Source of the DNA: an uncultured bacterium
GTDB taxonomy: Bacteria; Myxococcota_A; Polyangia; Polyangiales; Houyiibacteriaceae
Length of the DNA: 36,130 bases
NCBI GenBank assembly: GCA_937998345.1
Contig: CALLDH010000127.1
Location: forward strand, 1-36,130
Direction of reading: 5' to 3'
The notes beneath the pieces are model-generated. The model saw nothing but the letters and a program-made list of their open reading frames with translations, had not been told where the DNA came from and ran no database searches. How positions within the stretch are numbered: the stretch's first letter is position 1; the number at the start of each line of letters is the position of its first letter. Positions 17,812 through 28,164 of the stretch are shown here, piece after piece. The position numbers and the translations under genes are program-made.

Positions 17812-18512
17812 GTCCCGGCGAAGCGGAGCTTGTATGCGTAGAGCCGGCCCAGGTGGCGAAGGAAGTTCAGCTGCTCCTTGAGCGAGAGCTTGCTTTCGCC
17901 GTGTTGCCGGTCCGCGAAGTGGATTGGGACTTCGCTCGCGTGGTTGAAATCACCCTTCACGAAAATCTCGAGGGCGATCTTATAGCCGATGGGAGAGAGG
18001 CGGCCCGCATCCGGCATCTCGGCGCGACGGAAGGCGAAGAAGCCGCTCATCGGGTCTTTGAGGGGGCAGAGCGGTCGCGCGAGGAGCGAGGGGATGATGG
18101 AGTTCAGCTGGCGAAAGAAGCTCCAGTCATCGTGAATCGAGCCTCCTTGGACATAGCGTGAGCCGAGCACGAAATCGCTTTCACCGCGTTGCAGCCGCTC
18201 GACCATGGCTGGGATCGCGCTCGGCGGATGGGAGAGGTCGGCGTCCATCACGACGACGATGTCTCCCGACGAGACCGCGATTCCGTGAATCACCGCAGTA
18301 GCTAGGCCGCGCTCGCCCTTTCGAACCACGATGCGAACCGGAAAGCGCTCGGACAGCTCGGCGCAGATCTCCTCGGAGCCGTCTTGCGAGTCGTCATCGA
18401 TGAACAGAAGCTCGTAATCGTCTGCGAGGCCGGCGCAGGCCTCGTCCACGGCTTTGGCCACGTGCGGCAAGTTTGCGGCTTCGCGGTACGTTGGCACGAC
18501 GATGGAAATCAC
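17808..18512 (-). CDS. Polyprenol-phosphate mannosyltransferase (DPM1-like GT2)
   Basis: ISIVVPTYREAANLP, LLFIDDDSQDGSEE, VVMDADLSHPP, DPMSGFFAFRR. Confidence 0.9.
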   Translation of the reverse strand: MISIVVPTYREAANLPHVAKAVDEACAGLADDYELLFIDDDSQDGSEEICAELSERFPVRIVVRKGERGLATAVIHGIAVSSGDIVVVMDADLSHPPSAIPAMVERLQRGESDFVLGSRYVQGGSIHDDWSFFRQLNSIIPSLLARPLCPLKDPMSGFFAFRRAEMPDAGRLSPIGYKIALEIFVKGDFNHASEVPIHFADRQHGESKLSLKEQLNFLRHLGRLYAYKLRFAGT

Positions 18513-18607
18513 GGAGGGCCCTCTAGCACAATTCCGCTTCAGCGTGGGGTCTGGCTCAGTGGCACGGCCTGAGTGCCTGGGTTAGAAGTCCTGTTGAGGT
18601 TGGCGGC

Positions 18608-19564
18608 TTGATTCCTTCGATTGCGCACTTTGTTTGGTACGGAACCAGGCTGCCGTATCTGCACGCCCTGGCGATTCGCTCCGCCGCGACGCACGGCGGG
18701 TTCGACGCGGTGCGACTTCATCATACCGACCCGCTCGAAGAGCTTCCGCACGTTCGTGACCTGTATGAGCTCTCCAACGTCGAGCTCGTTGCGCTCGACG
18801 ACCGCGCGCTTTGTGAGGAGGCCAGTGGGCCAGCGCTTGCCAACCTGATCAGCAAGTTGAAGTCGCCCGTTGCTCGCTCGAACCTCGTGCGTACCGCATT
18901 GGTCTATCGTGACGGTGGCGTATATCTGGACATGGACACGCTCACGATTCGGCCGTTCGATGAAGTTCGGGCGCGCGCACCTGGATTTCTCGGGGAGGAG
19001 CACATCGTGTTTCCCGAGGAAGTGGTTACGTCCTGGGACCCGCGAGTTCAGGTCAAAGCGTACCTCAAGACCACGGTTCGCGACGTGTTTCGCCGACTCC
19101 CGCACGGCTATCGCCACTTCCCTCGCATCGAGCAGCACTACCATCGGGCGGTCAATGGGGCGATCATGGGCGGCGTGTCAGGGCATCCGTTCTGCGCGGA
19201 GTACCTCACCGCCATGACGCAGGTGCCGCAGGCTCGCTGGAACAAGCCCCACGCGCTCGGCACTCATCTGCTGCAGTCGGTATACAAACGCTACACCGGA
19301 GACGACCTGCACACTTTTCCTCCACCGTATTTCTACCCTCTGTCACCCGAGATTAGTGCGCACTGGTTTCGCTTCTACCGGAATGGGGTCGACCCGATGG
19401 AAGCACTTGCACCGTCGACGTGCTGTGTGCATTGGTACGCATCGGTTCGCACCAAGAAGATCGTAGCGACGATGGACGAGGCGGAGCTGCGGCGTGTCGC
19501 GGGTCAGCAGCTCTTTGCGGCTCTGGCGGCCCGTGTGCTCGATGGCGAGCTCATCGATCAATGA
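18608..19564 (+). CDS. DXD-containing sugar glycosyltransferase (GT32-like)
   Basis: IPSIAHFVWYG, SNLVRTALVYRDGGVYLDMDTLTIRPF (DxD). TTG start. Confidence 0.85.
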   Translation: MIPSIAHFVWYGTRLPYLHALAIRSAATHGGFDAVRLHHTDPLEELPHVRDLYELSNVELVALDDRALCEEASGPALANLISKLKSPVARSNLVRTALVYRDGGVYLDMDTLTIRPFDEVRARAPGFLGEEHIVFPEEVVTSWDPRVQVKAYLKTTVRDVFRRLPHGYRHFPRIEQHYHRAVNGAIMGGVSGHPFCAEYLTAMTQVPQARWNKPHALGTHLLQSVYKRYTGDDLHTFPPPYFYPLSPEISAHWFRFYRNGVDPMEALAPSTCCVHWYASVRTKKIVATMDEAELRRVAGQQLFAALAARVLDGELIDQ

Positions 19565-21422
19565 ACTCCCGATACCAAAGTTCGAGCATCATGAGCGCCC
19601 AAATTTGATCGCCGCGTGGCTCTCCGCGCTGGTGCTGCCGGAGCAGTGCCTCGATGGCAGCCGGCTCGAAGATTCCGCGCTCGCGTGCTGTCTGGTCGAG
19701 CAAGACGTCACGCGACAGCGGTGCGAGGTCTTCCTTCATCCAGCGATCGACTGGCAGGCCGAAACCTTGCTTTCGCCGTGTCAGGATCTTTTCCGGGAGG
19801 AGCGGCTTGGCGACTTCCCGGAGGATGAGCTTGGTCGTGAGTCCGCGGAGCTTCATCGCGCCTGGTACGGACGCCGCGAAGGCCATCAGCTCCTGGTCGA
19901 CGAGCGGACATCGCACCTCCAGGGAGTGCGCCATCGACGCGATGTCGACCTTTGTGAGAATGTCATCACTGAGGTAGGTCTGGATGTCGAGGTCGAGAAG
20001 GCGGTTGACCGGGTCCGGGGCCGTCGATGCCGCGTAGAGCTCGCCAAAGCGGCGCGCAACGAGGTCCTCGGCGAAGCGCTCGCGCATGGCAGGCCCGTAG
20101 AGAGCGACGCGGTCTTCATGCGGGATGTGCGCCGCCAGACCGAGGAAGCGCACGTGCTCCGGCTCCATGAGTCGGCGACCGTAGTCGCGCACTTGCGTTG
20201 CGGCGGGGATCGGGATGCTGCCAAGCGCCTTCGCGAGCGCCTTGGGCAGTGGTCCGGGGAGTCCTCGGAGCAAACGCGCCGTGCGCGAGTGCGAATAGCG
20301 GCGGTAGCCGGCAAACGCCTCGTCGGCACCGTCGCCGCTGAGCGCAACGGTGACGCCGGTGCGCGTGTACTGACATAGGTACCAGGTCGGGAGCGCCGAG
20401 CTGTCGGCAAAGGGCTCGCCGTAGTGCCGAACGAACTCGGGGATGACGGAAGCCATGTCGGGCTCGACCACGATTTCGTGGTGATCGGTGCTGTAGCGAT
20501 CCGACACCATCTTTGCGTACGGAAGCTCGCTGAAATCCTTGCTGGTGAAGCCCACTGAGAATGTCTTGACCGGCTGTGACGACTGCATCGCCATCATCGC
20601 CACGATGAGCGACGAGTCGAGACCACCCGAAAGAAACGCCCCGAGCGGAACATCCGACACCATGCGAACTCGAACCGCGTCCTCGACCTGCGCGTGCAGG
20701 CGTTCGGTCAGCTCAGCGAGGGAACCAGTCGCGGGTTGGTCGAAGCGAAGTTGGAAATAACGTTCCGGCTCCCTGATGCGCCCCGCCTCGCAGATCAGCC
20801 GGCAGCCGGCTGGTAGCTTTCGGACACCTTCGAATGCGGTCCACGGGGACGGCACGTACTGCAGCGAAAGGAACGCGTCGATCGCATCGATGCGGGGGCG
20901 TCGCTCGAAACGACCGGACTCTGCCAGGGCCCCGAGCTCGGAAGCAAACACGAGACCGCGGGGATCCACGTGATAGAAGAGGGGCTTCTTGCCGAATCGA
21001 TCGCGAGCGAGCACCAGCCGGCGGCGCGGTCCGTCCCAGAGCGCGAGAGCGAACATTCCGCGCAGGTGATCGAGGAAATCGACCCCCTTTTCCTCGTAGA
21101 GGTGGACGATCACTTCGGAGTCGGAACGGGACTTGAACGTGTGACCCTTAGCCTCCAGGTCGCGGCGAAGCGCTTGGAAGTTGTAGATCTCGCCGTTCAC
21201 GATGACCGCGACCGAGCCGTCCTCGTTGGTCATCGGCTGGGCGCCCTCCGGCCGGAGGTCGATGATCGACAGTCGCCGATGACCGAGCACGCAGGGGCCG
21301 TCGGTCAGGTATCCGTGATCGTCGGGCCCGCGATGAACCATCGCGTCGCACATTCGCTGGACGGCTTCGCCATCTGGCGTCGCGTTCCGGTCGACCGCAA
21401 GCGTGCCCGCGATGCCACACAT
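19551..21422 (-). CDS. asnB: Asparagine synthase (glutamine-hydrolysing)
   Basis: MCGIAG N-terminal Cys, HRGPDD, VNGEIYNF, ATP-pyrophosphatase motif FLSGGLDSSLI. Confidence 0.93.
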   Translation of the reverse strand: MCGIAGTLAVDRNATPDGEAVQRMCDAMVHRGPDDHGYLTDGPCVLGHRRLSIIDLRPEGAQPMTNEDGSVAVIVNGEIYNFQALRRDLEAKGHTFKSRSDSEVIVHLYEEKGVDFLDHLRGMFALALWDGPRRRLVLARDRFGKKPLFYHVDPRGLVFASELGALAESGRFERRPRIDAIDAFLSLQYVPSPWTAFEGVRKLPAGCRLICEAGRIREPERYFQLRFDQPATGSLAELTERLHAQVEDAVRVRMVSDVPLGAFLSGGLDSSLIVAMMAMQSSQPVKTFSVGFTSKDFSELPYAKMVSDRYSTDHHEIVVEPDMASVIPEFVRHYGEPFADSSALPTWYLCQYTRTGVTVALSGDGADEAFAGYRRYSHSRTARLLRGLPGPLPKALAKALGSIPIPAATQVRDYGRRLMEPEHVRFLGLAAHIPHEDRVALYGPAMRERFAEDLVARRFGELYAASTAPDPVNRLLDLDIQTYLSDDILTKVDIASMAHSLEVRCPLVDQELMAFAASVPGAMKLRGLTTKLILREVAKPLLPEKILTRRKQGFGLPVDRWMKEDLAPLSRDVLLDQTARERGIFEPAAIEALLRQHQRGEPRGDQIWALMMLELWYREFIDR

Positions 21423-21426
21423 TCGG

Positions 21427-23790
21427 TTATGCCCTCTTGGCCTGCTGAGGTGGGCACCAGGCCCGGAGCCAGATCAGGTTCACCGCCAGAGAGATGCCGA
21501 GGCCGATCACCCCGACCTGCCCCAGCGACCGAAGCCCGGGGCTGTCGGCGGTCATCAGGGCGCCAAACGCAACCATCGAAGTGAGCGTGGACGCGGCGAC
21601 CGCCTTGTAGGTCGCGTACTGCTGCCGCGGGCTGTCGTAGTCGTGTGCCCAGCGGACATGGACGGCGCCGTCGACGGTCAGACCGACGGTGACCGGCACC
21701 GCGAGAAGGTTGTAGAGATGGAGGTCGATCCCAAAGACAGCCAGGGTCGCCGCAAAGAAAACCGTGCTCAATGCCGTCGCGAGGAATACGTCGCGGGTCA
21801 CCACGAACGACCGGCTGGCGACGCCGGTGGCGACGATCAGGCCAAGGAATACCAGGGCAAGGATCCACGGCGCGTCTGCGATCAGGGCCGGGGTGACCTC
21901 GCCGAGGAGCGCGGCCCCCGATGCAAAGGTGACTTTGGGGTGCGCCTCTCGCAGTTGGTCGAGCCATGCGGCCAGCGCTTCCATGGCTCCGGCGTCCGAG
22001 CCCCGCAACGGGACGTAGATGACTCCGCTCTTGCCGACCGAGCCGTCTTTCAGGACCAGCGTTGCGGCGAGCCATTGGGGAATCTGATCCGGTTGTGGCG
22101 GCCCGTCGATGTCGACCCAGGGTTCGAGCTCGTCGAGCTCGTCGAGGAGCTCGCTGTCCTCGCGCTCGATCGCTTTCTCCCTCGCGCGTTCGATGGTTGT
22201 CTTGAGGTCAGCCAAGAGCTCGGTCTTCTCGTCGGAGTCCTCAGGGAAGATCACCTGCGCCGAGACCACGATCGGTTCGACGCCGAGTGCTTCCACGCCG
22301 CCCGCGGTCATCAGATCGTCATCGATCGCTGCGCTTACCGCTTCGCGCGACTCACCGATGTAGAGGGCGTTGATGTTCCCGCGGGCGCGCATCAAGGAGG
22401 CGTCGATGCCGTGTCCGACGCCTTTGGGCTGAAGCTTGCCCAAGTTGGGTTCAAAGCCGACCTGCAACGCGAACGGAACGGCCAAGAGCCCCGCTGCCAG
22501 CACGATCACGGCGAAGCGACGCGCGCTTCGGTCCTTTGCTGCCGGCGGTTGATGCACCGTGCTGCTGCCGGGGAGCAAGCGGACCATGTTCGGGAACACG
22601 GCGAGCGTCCAGAGCAGGGTCACGATGATGCCGAGCGAGGCCATCCATCCCATCTGCGCGAAACCCTGGAAATCGGTCATCGAGAGGGCGCCGAAGCCAC
22701 ACGCGGTGGTCAGGCCTGCGACCAGGAGCGACACCCATAACTCTTGCACGCTCGCCTTCGCCGCCGCGGCCGGCCCCAGGCCCTCTGCACGGGCAGACTG
22801 GTAGTGCATCAAGAGGTGAATGCCAAAGTCGATCGCCATGCCCGCGAGGATCGCAAGCGCGGCCGCACTGATGATGTTGATCTTGGGCTCGATGAGCGCG
22901 ATGAGACCGACGGCGACGGCAAGACCGCTCAACATGGGGACCATCAGCTGTACGACCGCCGTGAGATCTCGGAAGAACACCAGCACCATGAGCAGCGATC
23001 CCAGAGCAGCGAGGATCGACACCAGGCGAAGGTCGTTCAGGATGATACCGTGCTCGAGTGGAGCCACACGGTAGCGGCCGATGACTTCGATGCGCGTGCC
23101 CTCTGGCTGTGACTGCACCAGCGGGACGGTGATCGCTTCGGCGCGCTCCTTGATCATCCGGGCATAGCCGAGGTCCCCTGGAGAGCCGCTCAACATGACC
23201 TGTACGGCGCACACCGAGCCTTCGTCGTTGCATAGCGCTTGCGGACCTTCGTCTCCCTCTTTGCCGCCGCTGGCCTGCTTCGCGGATTCGCCGGTGAGCT
23301 GCCGGAGCACGATTCCGGCGGGGGAGATGTCGACCGCCTCTCGGACGGCGTCGCTGTCGGGAAGCTCCGGTGGGTCCGCGATGGTCACACAGAGCGGCGA
23401 TGCCTTGCAGACCTCCCAGTCGAGCGCCTCTTCCGCCAGCTCGTTCCACTCGTAGAGAGTGTCAGCATCGACGTAGTAAAGAGCGCGCTCAGTCAGCGCA
23501 TCTAGGCCGTAGCCGGTCATGACCCAGACGGTTTCGGGCCACTCCGCGAACGCCTCCGCGAGCTGATCGACGAGCGCCAGGTTGCGGTCCCGGTCGTCCG
23601 ATTCGACGAGGATCGTCAGGGGCTCTTCTAGCCCGAGCTTGTCGCGGGTGGCCTCGATCGATAGCACCGACACGGAATCGCTCGGAAGAAGGGCCTCGAG
23701 CCCCGTATCGAGCTGGAGGCCTCTTGCAATCCAAACCGCGAGCGACGCGAGACCGAGCGCAACGACGAGTGTCAGGAGTGATCGCGCCAC
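21427..23790 (-). CDS. RND/MMPL-superfamily lipid transporter-like protein
   Basis: 787 aa; two TM bundles with GMAIDFGIHLLMHY and GLTVDGAVHVRWAHDY motifs; large periplasmic loops. Confidence 0.85.
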   Translation of the reverse strand: MARSLLTLVVALGLASLAVWIARGLQLDTGLEALLPSDSVSVLSIEATRDKLGLEEPLTILVESDDRDRNLALVDQLAEAFAEWPETVWVMTGYGLDALTERALYYVDADTLYEWNELAEEALDWEVCKASPLCVTIADPPELPDSDAVREAVDISPAGIVLRQLTGESAKQASGGKEGDEGPQALCNDEGSVCAVQVMLSGSPGDLGYARMIKERAEAITVPLVQSQPEGTRIEVIGRYRVAPLEHGIILNDLRLVSILAALGSLLMVLVFFRDLTAVVQLMVPMLSGLAVAVGLIALIEPKINIISAAALAILAGMAIDFGIHLLMHYQSARAEGLGPAAAAKASVQELWVSLLVAGLTTACGFGALSMTDFQGFAQMGWMASLGIIVTLLWTLAVFPNMVRLLPGSSTVHQPPAAKDRSARRFAVIVLAAGLLAVPFALQVGFEPNLGKLQPKGVGHGIDASLMRARGNINALYIGESREAVSAAIDDDLMTAGGVEALGVEPIVVSAQVIFPEDSDEKTELLADLKTTIERAREKAIEREDSELLDELDELEPWVDIDGPPQPDQIPQWLAATLVLKDGSVGKSGVIYVPLRGSDAGAMEALAAWLDQLREAHPKVTFASGAALLGEVTPALIADAPWILALVFLGLIVATGVASRSFVVTRDVFLATALSTVFFAATLAVFGIDLHLYNLLAVPVTVGLTVDGAVHVRWAHDYDSPRQQYATYKAVAASTLTSMVAFGALMTADSPGLRSLGQVGVIGLGISLAVNLIWLRAWCPPQQAKRA

Positions 23791-24662
23791 TGCGCGGAAC
23801 TATAGGCCTCGCGTCCCAGAACACAACTCCGGCTGAACGCCCGACCGTCCTCCAGGCCGAGCTCGAAGGTTTCTTGCAGCCCGTCGGGGTTTGCGTAGTC
23901 GAACTTGTCGATCGTGATCGGCTTCGACGGTTGCACCCAGGTGACCCGGTCCGCTTCGGGGAGCTTGCGCTCATACTTGCGGCTGAGCAGAACGAGAGTC
24001 TCACCGGGCTGGTCGGCCGCGAGCCGTACGGGGATGTTCTCGATCAGGCCACCGTCGAGCACCTTTCGGCCTCCGAAGCAGCCCTCTGGCAGAATGGGAG
24101 GTATGCACGATGCCGCCAATATCATGCTGATGTAGTCCTGCAGCGTGTGGCAGTCGGTCACTCGTCCGATGAGCGGTTTGAAGCCAGCTTTCGCCGGCCA
24201 CTTGGGGTGGATTGGATCTTTGCGGAGCGTGTTTTCGAGCCCGTAGATGCAAAGTGCGGCGGTTGCGCCGATCGTCCCGCCGAGCCACTTCGGGTATCCG
24301 CTCATCAGGAAGTGAACCGAAGTATTTTTCAAGATCTCCAAATCGTCCGGTCCAATGAGCTCCTTCAGCGCTTCGCGGTACATGCGAGCGTGCGGAAGCA
24401 GAGTGCCCTGCTTGAACGGACTGAGGTTGCGCCAGTGAATGTTCCTCGGATTCTGTGCTGTGAAGTCTTTGAAGAGATCCAAGGCGTAGTGTGACCGGTC
24501 GAGGACTGCGGCCGTTGCCATCGCACAACCCGCGCTCGTCGAACCCGCGAACTTCACAGAGCTCTGGAGATCGAGCCCCGCTTCCTTCGCGCCTTCCCAG
24601 AAGCCGAGTTGCCAAAAGCAGCGGCTGCCTCCGCCGGCAAAGATCGCGTTCCGAAACTTCAT
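23772..24662 (-). CDS. Patatin-like phospholipase
   Basis: [11 protein letters not shown] oxyanion hole, GSTSAG nucleophile elbow, DGG; start [12 protein letters not shown]. Confidence 0.9.
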   Translation of the reverse strand: MKFRNAIFAGGGSRCFWQLGFWEGAKEAGLDLQSSVKFAGSTSAGCAMATAAVLDRSHYALDLFKDFTAQNPRNIHWRNLSPFKQGTLLPHARMYREALKELIGPDDLEILKNTSVHFLMSGYPKWLGGTIGATAALCIYGLENTLRKDPIHPKWPAKAGFKPLIGRVTDCHTLQDYISMILAASCIPPILPEGCFGGRKVLDGGLIENIPVRLAADQPGETLVLLSRKYERKLPEADRVTWVQPSKPITIDKFDYANPDGLQETFELGLEDGRAFSRSCVLGREAYSSAQWRDHS

Positions 24663-24786
24663 TAACTCGCAATTCGTGACCCGCCGCCGGCCTCCTGTCG
24701 AGTCGAAGCGAGTTGCCTCACCCGGAAAATCGGGTAGACGAAGCGCCCTCGGGCAGCTGCCCCGCCCGGGCCTCGGAGTACCTGTC

Positions 24787-25386
24787 ATGCCGCCACTCGT
24801 CGTTTGCCTCGATCTAGAAGGAGTCCTCATCCCGGAGGTCTGGATTGCGTTCGCCGAGAAGACCGGAATCGACGCCCTGCGGCGCACCACTCGCGACGAG
24901 CCGGACTACGACAAGCTCATGCGCGGCCGCTTGGAGATCCTCGACGAGCACGGGTTCAAGCTGTCCGACATCGACGAGGTGATCGGTACGATGGAACCAC
25001 TGCCAGGCGCGAAGGAGTTTCTCGACGAGCTTCGCGACCGAACGCAGCTGATCATCCTGAGTGACACCTTTTACCAGTTTGCCGCGCCCTTCATGCGCCA
25101 ACTAGGCCAGCCGACGCTCTTTTGCCACGAGCTCTTGACCGACGAGACCAATCGGGTGACCGACTACCGCCTCCGGATTCCCGACGGCAAGCGCAAGGCT
25201 GTCGCGGGGCTCAAGAACATCGGGTTTCGGGTGCATGCCGCCGGTGACAGCTACAACGACACGACCATGCTGAAGGAAGCGGACCGGGGCATTTTGTTCC
25301 GGTGCCCGGACAACGTTGCCGAGGAGTTCCCGCAGTTTCAGCGTACGGACTCGTACAGCGAGCTACTGCCGGCGCTCCTCGACTAA
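24787..25386 (+). CDS. thrH: Bifunctional phosphoserine phosphatase/homoserine phosphotransferase
   Basis: [66 protein letters not shown]. Confidence 0.9.
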   Translation: MPPLVVCLDLEGVLIPEVWIAFAEKTGIDALRRTTRDEPDYDKLMRGRLEILDEHGFKLSDIDEVIGTMEPLPGAKEFLDELRDRTQLIILSDTFYQFAAPFMRQLGQPTLFCHELLTDETNRVTDYRLRIPDGKRKAVAGLKNIGFRVHAAGDSYNDTTMLKEADRGILFRCPDNVAEEFPQFQRTDSYSELLPALLD

Positions 25387-26313
25387 TCCTTGGATTCCGT
25401 CGCCGTACACGACCGCGTGCACCGCCTCGGCGGCTTGCAGGATTCCCAACCCAGGATCGGTGAGCAGTTGCGTTTCAATGCTGCGAACCTGGCCCGACCG
25501 GCACGCCGAGAGCGATTCGAAGCCCGGGTGGCGGCAAAGAGAGCGCTCCGTCCCTGGGTTGGTGATGATCCATGGGGGGTCGAGGCTGAGTAGCTGCTCG
25601 TTGGTGAATGCAGGCCAGCCGTGGAATCCCGCTTCTGCCGCCATGTCGATGAGGCCCCCGGCGACGAGGACGTCATGAAAGCTGGTTCCAGCGGTTCCGC
25701 CATACAGCCGGTCTCCGTGAATCCCGACGTAGAGGCCGCGCCGCCTATCCTCCGCCGCGACGTCCGCGGACACGGCTTCGAGCTTTCGCAAGAGGTCATC
25801 CGCAAGCTCCTCGCCGCGTGCGGCCACATCGAGCACGGCCGCGAGCCGCCGGATGTTCGGCAGCAGCGTCTCCAGCCCCCGCATCTCCCCCATGTCGAAC
25901 ACATTCAGGCCGGCGTCCTTGAGGCGCTCGACCTGGCGTCGATCGATGAAGTTGTTGATGAACACGATATCAGGCCGGAGCTCGATGATCGTCTCGATGT
26001 CGCGTGCGTGCTCGACGCCGATCTTGTCTTGGTACGCGCGAGACTCCTGGGTGCGGAGCGTATGACCGCTCACGGCCAGCAGCCGGTTCGGCTCGATGAT
26101 CTCGATCAACACCTGATCTGCGACGATACTCGTGCTGACGATGCTTGCGTACTCGCGAACCGCGATGCGTTCGCCTGTCGCATCTTCGACAGTGCGCACA
26201 CCACCGCCCCGATCGTCGAGGGGAGCCCTCTTCGAGACGGCGCCGGTGAGCACTACACCCAGGATCAACGCAGCGACCAGGAGCGCAGCATTGACTTCAT
26301 TGACCCGCTTCAT
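25363..26313 (-). CDS. btuF: Cobalamin/iron-complex ABC transporter substrate-binding protein
   Basis: Periplasmic binding fold: [46 protein letters not shown]; adjacent to btuD/btuC-like genes and a B12 riboswitch. Confidence 0.85.
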   Translation of the reverse strand: MKRVNEVNAALLVAALILGVVLTGAVSKRAPLDDRGGGVRTVEDATGERIAVREYASIVSTSIVADQVLIEIIEPNRLLAVSGHTLRTQESRAYQDKIGVEHARDIETIIELRPDIVFINNFIDRRQVERLKDAGLNVFDMGEMRGLETLLPNIRRLAAVLDVAARGEELADDLLRKLEAVSADVAAEDRRRGLYVGIHGDRLYGGTAGTSFHDVLVAGGLIDMAAEAGFHGWPAFTNEQLLSLDPPWIITNPGTERSLCRHPGFESLSACRSGQVRSIETQLLTDPGLGILQAAEAVHAVVYGDGIQGLVEERRQ

Positions 26314-26314
26314 A

Positions 26315-27145
26315 TCACTCAGTGCCAGTGCCAGTGCCAGTGCCAGTGCCAGTGCCAGTGCCAGTGTCCGCGTCGGTGCCTGGTGCGAAGCCGATTCGGG
26401 CGTTCTCGATGAGCTTCACGCCGTAGACCGCTCGAATCGGTTTTGGGCTGACCACGTCTCCGGTACTCCCCTGCTCGACGACACGGCCCTCCTGCAACAA
26501 GAGCGCGCGGTCGGTCGTGCTGAGGGCATCGGCCAGGTCGTGCAGCACTACGATCAAAGTGTGCTTGCGTGCCGCGAGCGTTCTGATCAAGCGCAGGACC
26601 GCCATCCCTTCGCCGACGTCGAGCGCCGCGGTCGGCTCGTCGAGCAAGAGAATTGGTGCGTCCGACGCGAGCGCGCGGGCGAGCAATACGCGTTGCTGCT
26701 CTCCGACCGACAGTTGGGTAAAGATGCGATCGCGGAGAACGTCGGCATGTGCGGTTTGGAGCGCATGGTTGATCGCGTCTCTGTCGTTCTTCGACATTCC
26801 GCCAAAGCTGCCGCCGTGGACATACCTGCCTAGTGCCACCACTTCCTCGACCGACAACGCAGAGCGAAGCAGGCTGCGTTGCGGCACGTATGAAACTCGT
26901 TTCGCCCTTGCCCGGCTAGAAAGCGAAGCGACGTCGGCGCCCGCGATCTCCACGCGGCCTTCGTATGGTAGCAAGCCGGCCAGGGCTTTGAGCAGCGTGC
27001 TCTTGCCAGCACCGTTGGGTCCAAGAAGTGCGAGCACTTCACCGGGGTTGGCTTCGAGGCTCACGTCGCGTAGCACGCTCCGCCCGCCGAGGGTGACGCT
27101 TACGCCCTGGGCACGAAGGCCCAAGTGTCCGTCGCCGTTACGCAT
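26315..27145 (-). CDS. btuD: ABC transporter ATP-binding protein (BtuD/FecE-like) with (GT)n C-terminal tail
   Basis: Walker A GPNGAGKST, signature LSVGEQQR, Walker B ILLLDEPTAALD; C-terminus TDADTGTGTGTGTGTGTGTE. Confidence 0.9.
   Translation of the reverse strand: MRNGDGHLGLRAQGVSVTLGGRSVLRDVSLEANPGEVLALLGPNGAGKSTLLKALAGLLPYEGRVEIAGADVASLSSRARAKRVSYVPQRSLLRSALSVEEVVALGRYVHGGSFGGMSKNDRDAINHALQTAHADVLRDRIFTQLSVGEQQRVLLARALASDAPILLLDEPTAALDVGEGMAVLRLIRTLAARKHTLIVVLHDLADALSTTDRALLLQEGRVVEQGSTGDVVSPKPIRAVYGVKLIENARIGFAPGTDADTGTGTGTGTGTGTGTE
26320..26367. repeat. Hexanucleotide tandem repeat (CAGTGC)7 + CAGTGT
   Basis: Seven perfect CAGTGC units read directly; minus-strand coding for (TG)n at the BtuD C-terminus. 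Confidence 0.95.
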
Positions 27146-28112
27146 AGGCCCGCTCCCGACGAAGCCTGATCAGGAGCAGCAAGAACAGCGGCGCACCGAT
27201 CAAGCCGGTGACCACGCCGAGCGGGATCTCGCTCCGCGACGGGATGACGCGCGCGATGATGTCGCAGGCGACCAGAAAGACGCCTCCCGCTAGGGCGGCG
27301 GCAGGGATCAGCCGTTGATGCTTCGTCCCAGCAAATGGGCGCAGCATGTGTGGCACGACCAGGCCCACGAAGCCGACGTTGCCACCCACGGACACCGCAC
27401 CAGCGACCAGTACGCTCACCCAAATCGCGGACCACCAGCGCACCGCACCGACATTGGCGCCCATCGACTGCGCCTCCTCTTCGCCGCTCAGAAGAAGGTC
27501 GAGAGACCTGCCCCAGAACCAGCACGCGACGAGCGCTACGGCGATCAGCGGGAGCGCAAACGCCAGCTGCCGAGGGCCGGTTCCGCTCACCGAGCCGAGC
27601 GAGAACGAGACGACCGCTCGGCCCAGCTCCCAGGTTTCCTGGGCGACGCTGGTTACGAATGCACTCAGGCTCAAAAAGAGCGCGCTCAAGACGAATCCCG
27701 TGAGCAAGAGAGCGAGAAGATCCTGGGTGACCCGCAAGAAGAGCAGGAGAACCGCGAGAGAAACCAACGCGCCAATGAAACAACCGATCGGCACGGTCAT
27801 CTCCGGAACGACGAAGCTGCCGCCGACACCGGCAAGCCCGTAGGTGAGTAGGGCGACTTGCCCTCCGAAGCTCGCGCCTGCGGTCGTCCCGAGCACCGAA
27901 GGGCTTGCAAGCGGGTTGCGGAACAACCCCTGCACGACGACGCCGCCGACGGCCAGCGCTGCGCCGGCGAGAAACGCCGCGGCTAACCGATAGCCGCGGA
28001 GCTTCAGAAACGTATCGCGGAGCTCCGGGTCCGTGAGATCACCCGATCCGACGAGCACGGCGAGTGCTCCGGCGACGAGCAACAGTAAGAACAGCAAGGG
28101 ATACAGCCGCAC
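27138..28112 (-). CDS. btuC: ABC transporter permease (BtuC/FecCD family)
   Basis: Multi-TM; LAAAFLAGAALAVGGVVVQGLFRNPLASPSVLGTTAGASFG family signature; overlaps btuD start by 8 nt. Confidence 0.9.
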   Translation of the reverse strand: MRLYPLLFLLLLVAGALAVLVGSGDLTDPELRDTFLKLRGYRLAAAFLAGAALAVGGVVVQGLFRNPLASPSVLGTTAGASFGGQVALLTYGLAGVGGSFVVPEMTVPIGCFIGALVSLAVLLLFLRVTQDLLALLLTGFVLSALFLSLSAFVTSVAQETWELGRAVVSFSLGSVSGTGPRQLAFALPLIAVALVACWFWGRSLDLLLSGEEEAQSMGANVGAVRWWSAIWVSVLVAGAVSVGGNVGFVGLVVPHMLRPFAGTKHQRLIPAAALAGGVFLVACDIIARVIPSRSEIPLGVVTGLIGAPLFLLLLIRLRRERAYA

Positions 28113-28164
28113 CGCGCCTCCTTACCACGCGGTTTCAGCTCGATCGACACGCTTCCTCGACGAT

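Noticed and set aside
21403-22740. 445-aa plus-strand ORF opposite the MMPL gene
   Set aside because: Antisense open frame typical of high-GC DNA; no domain motifs.
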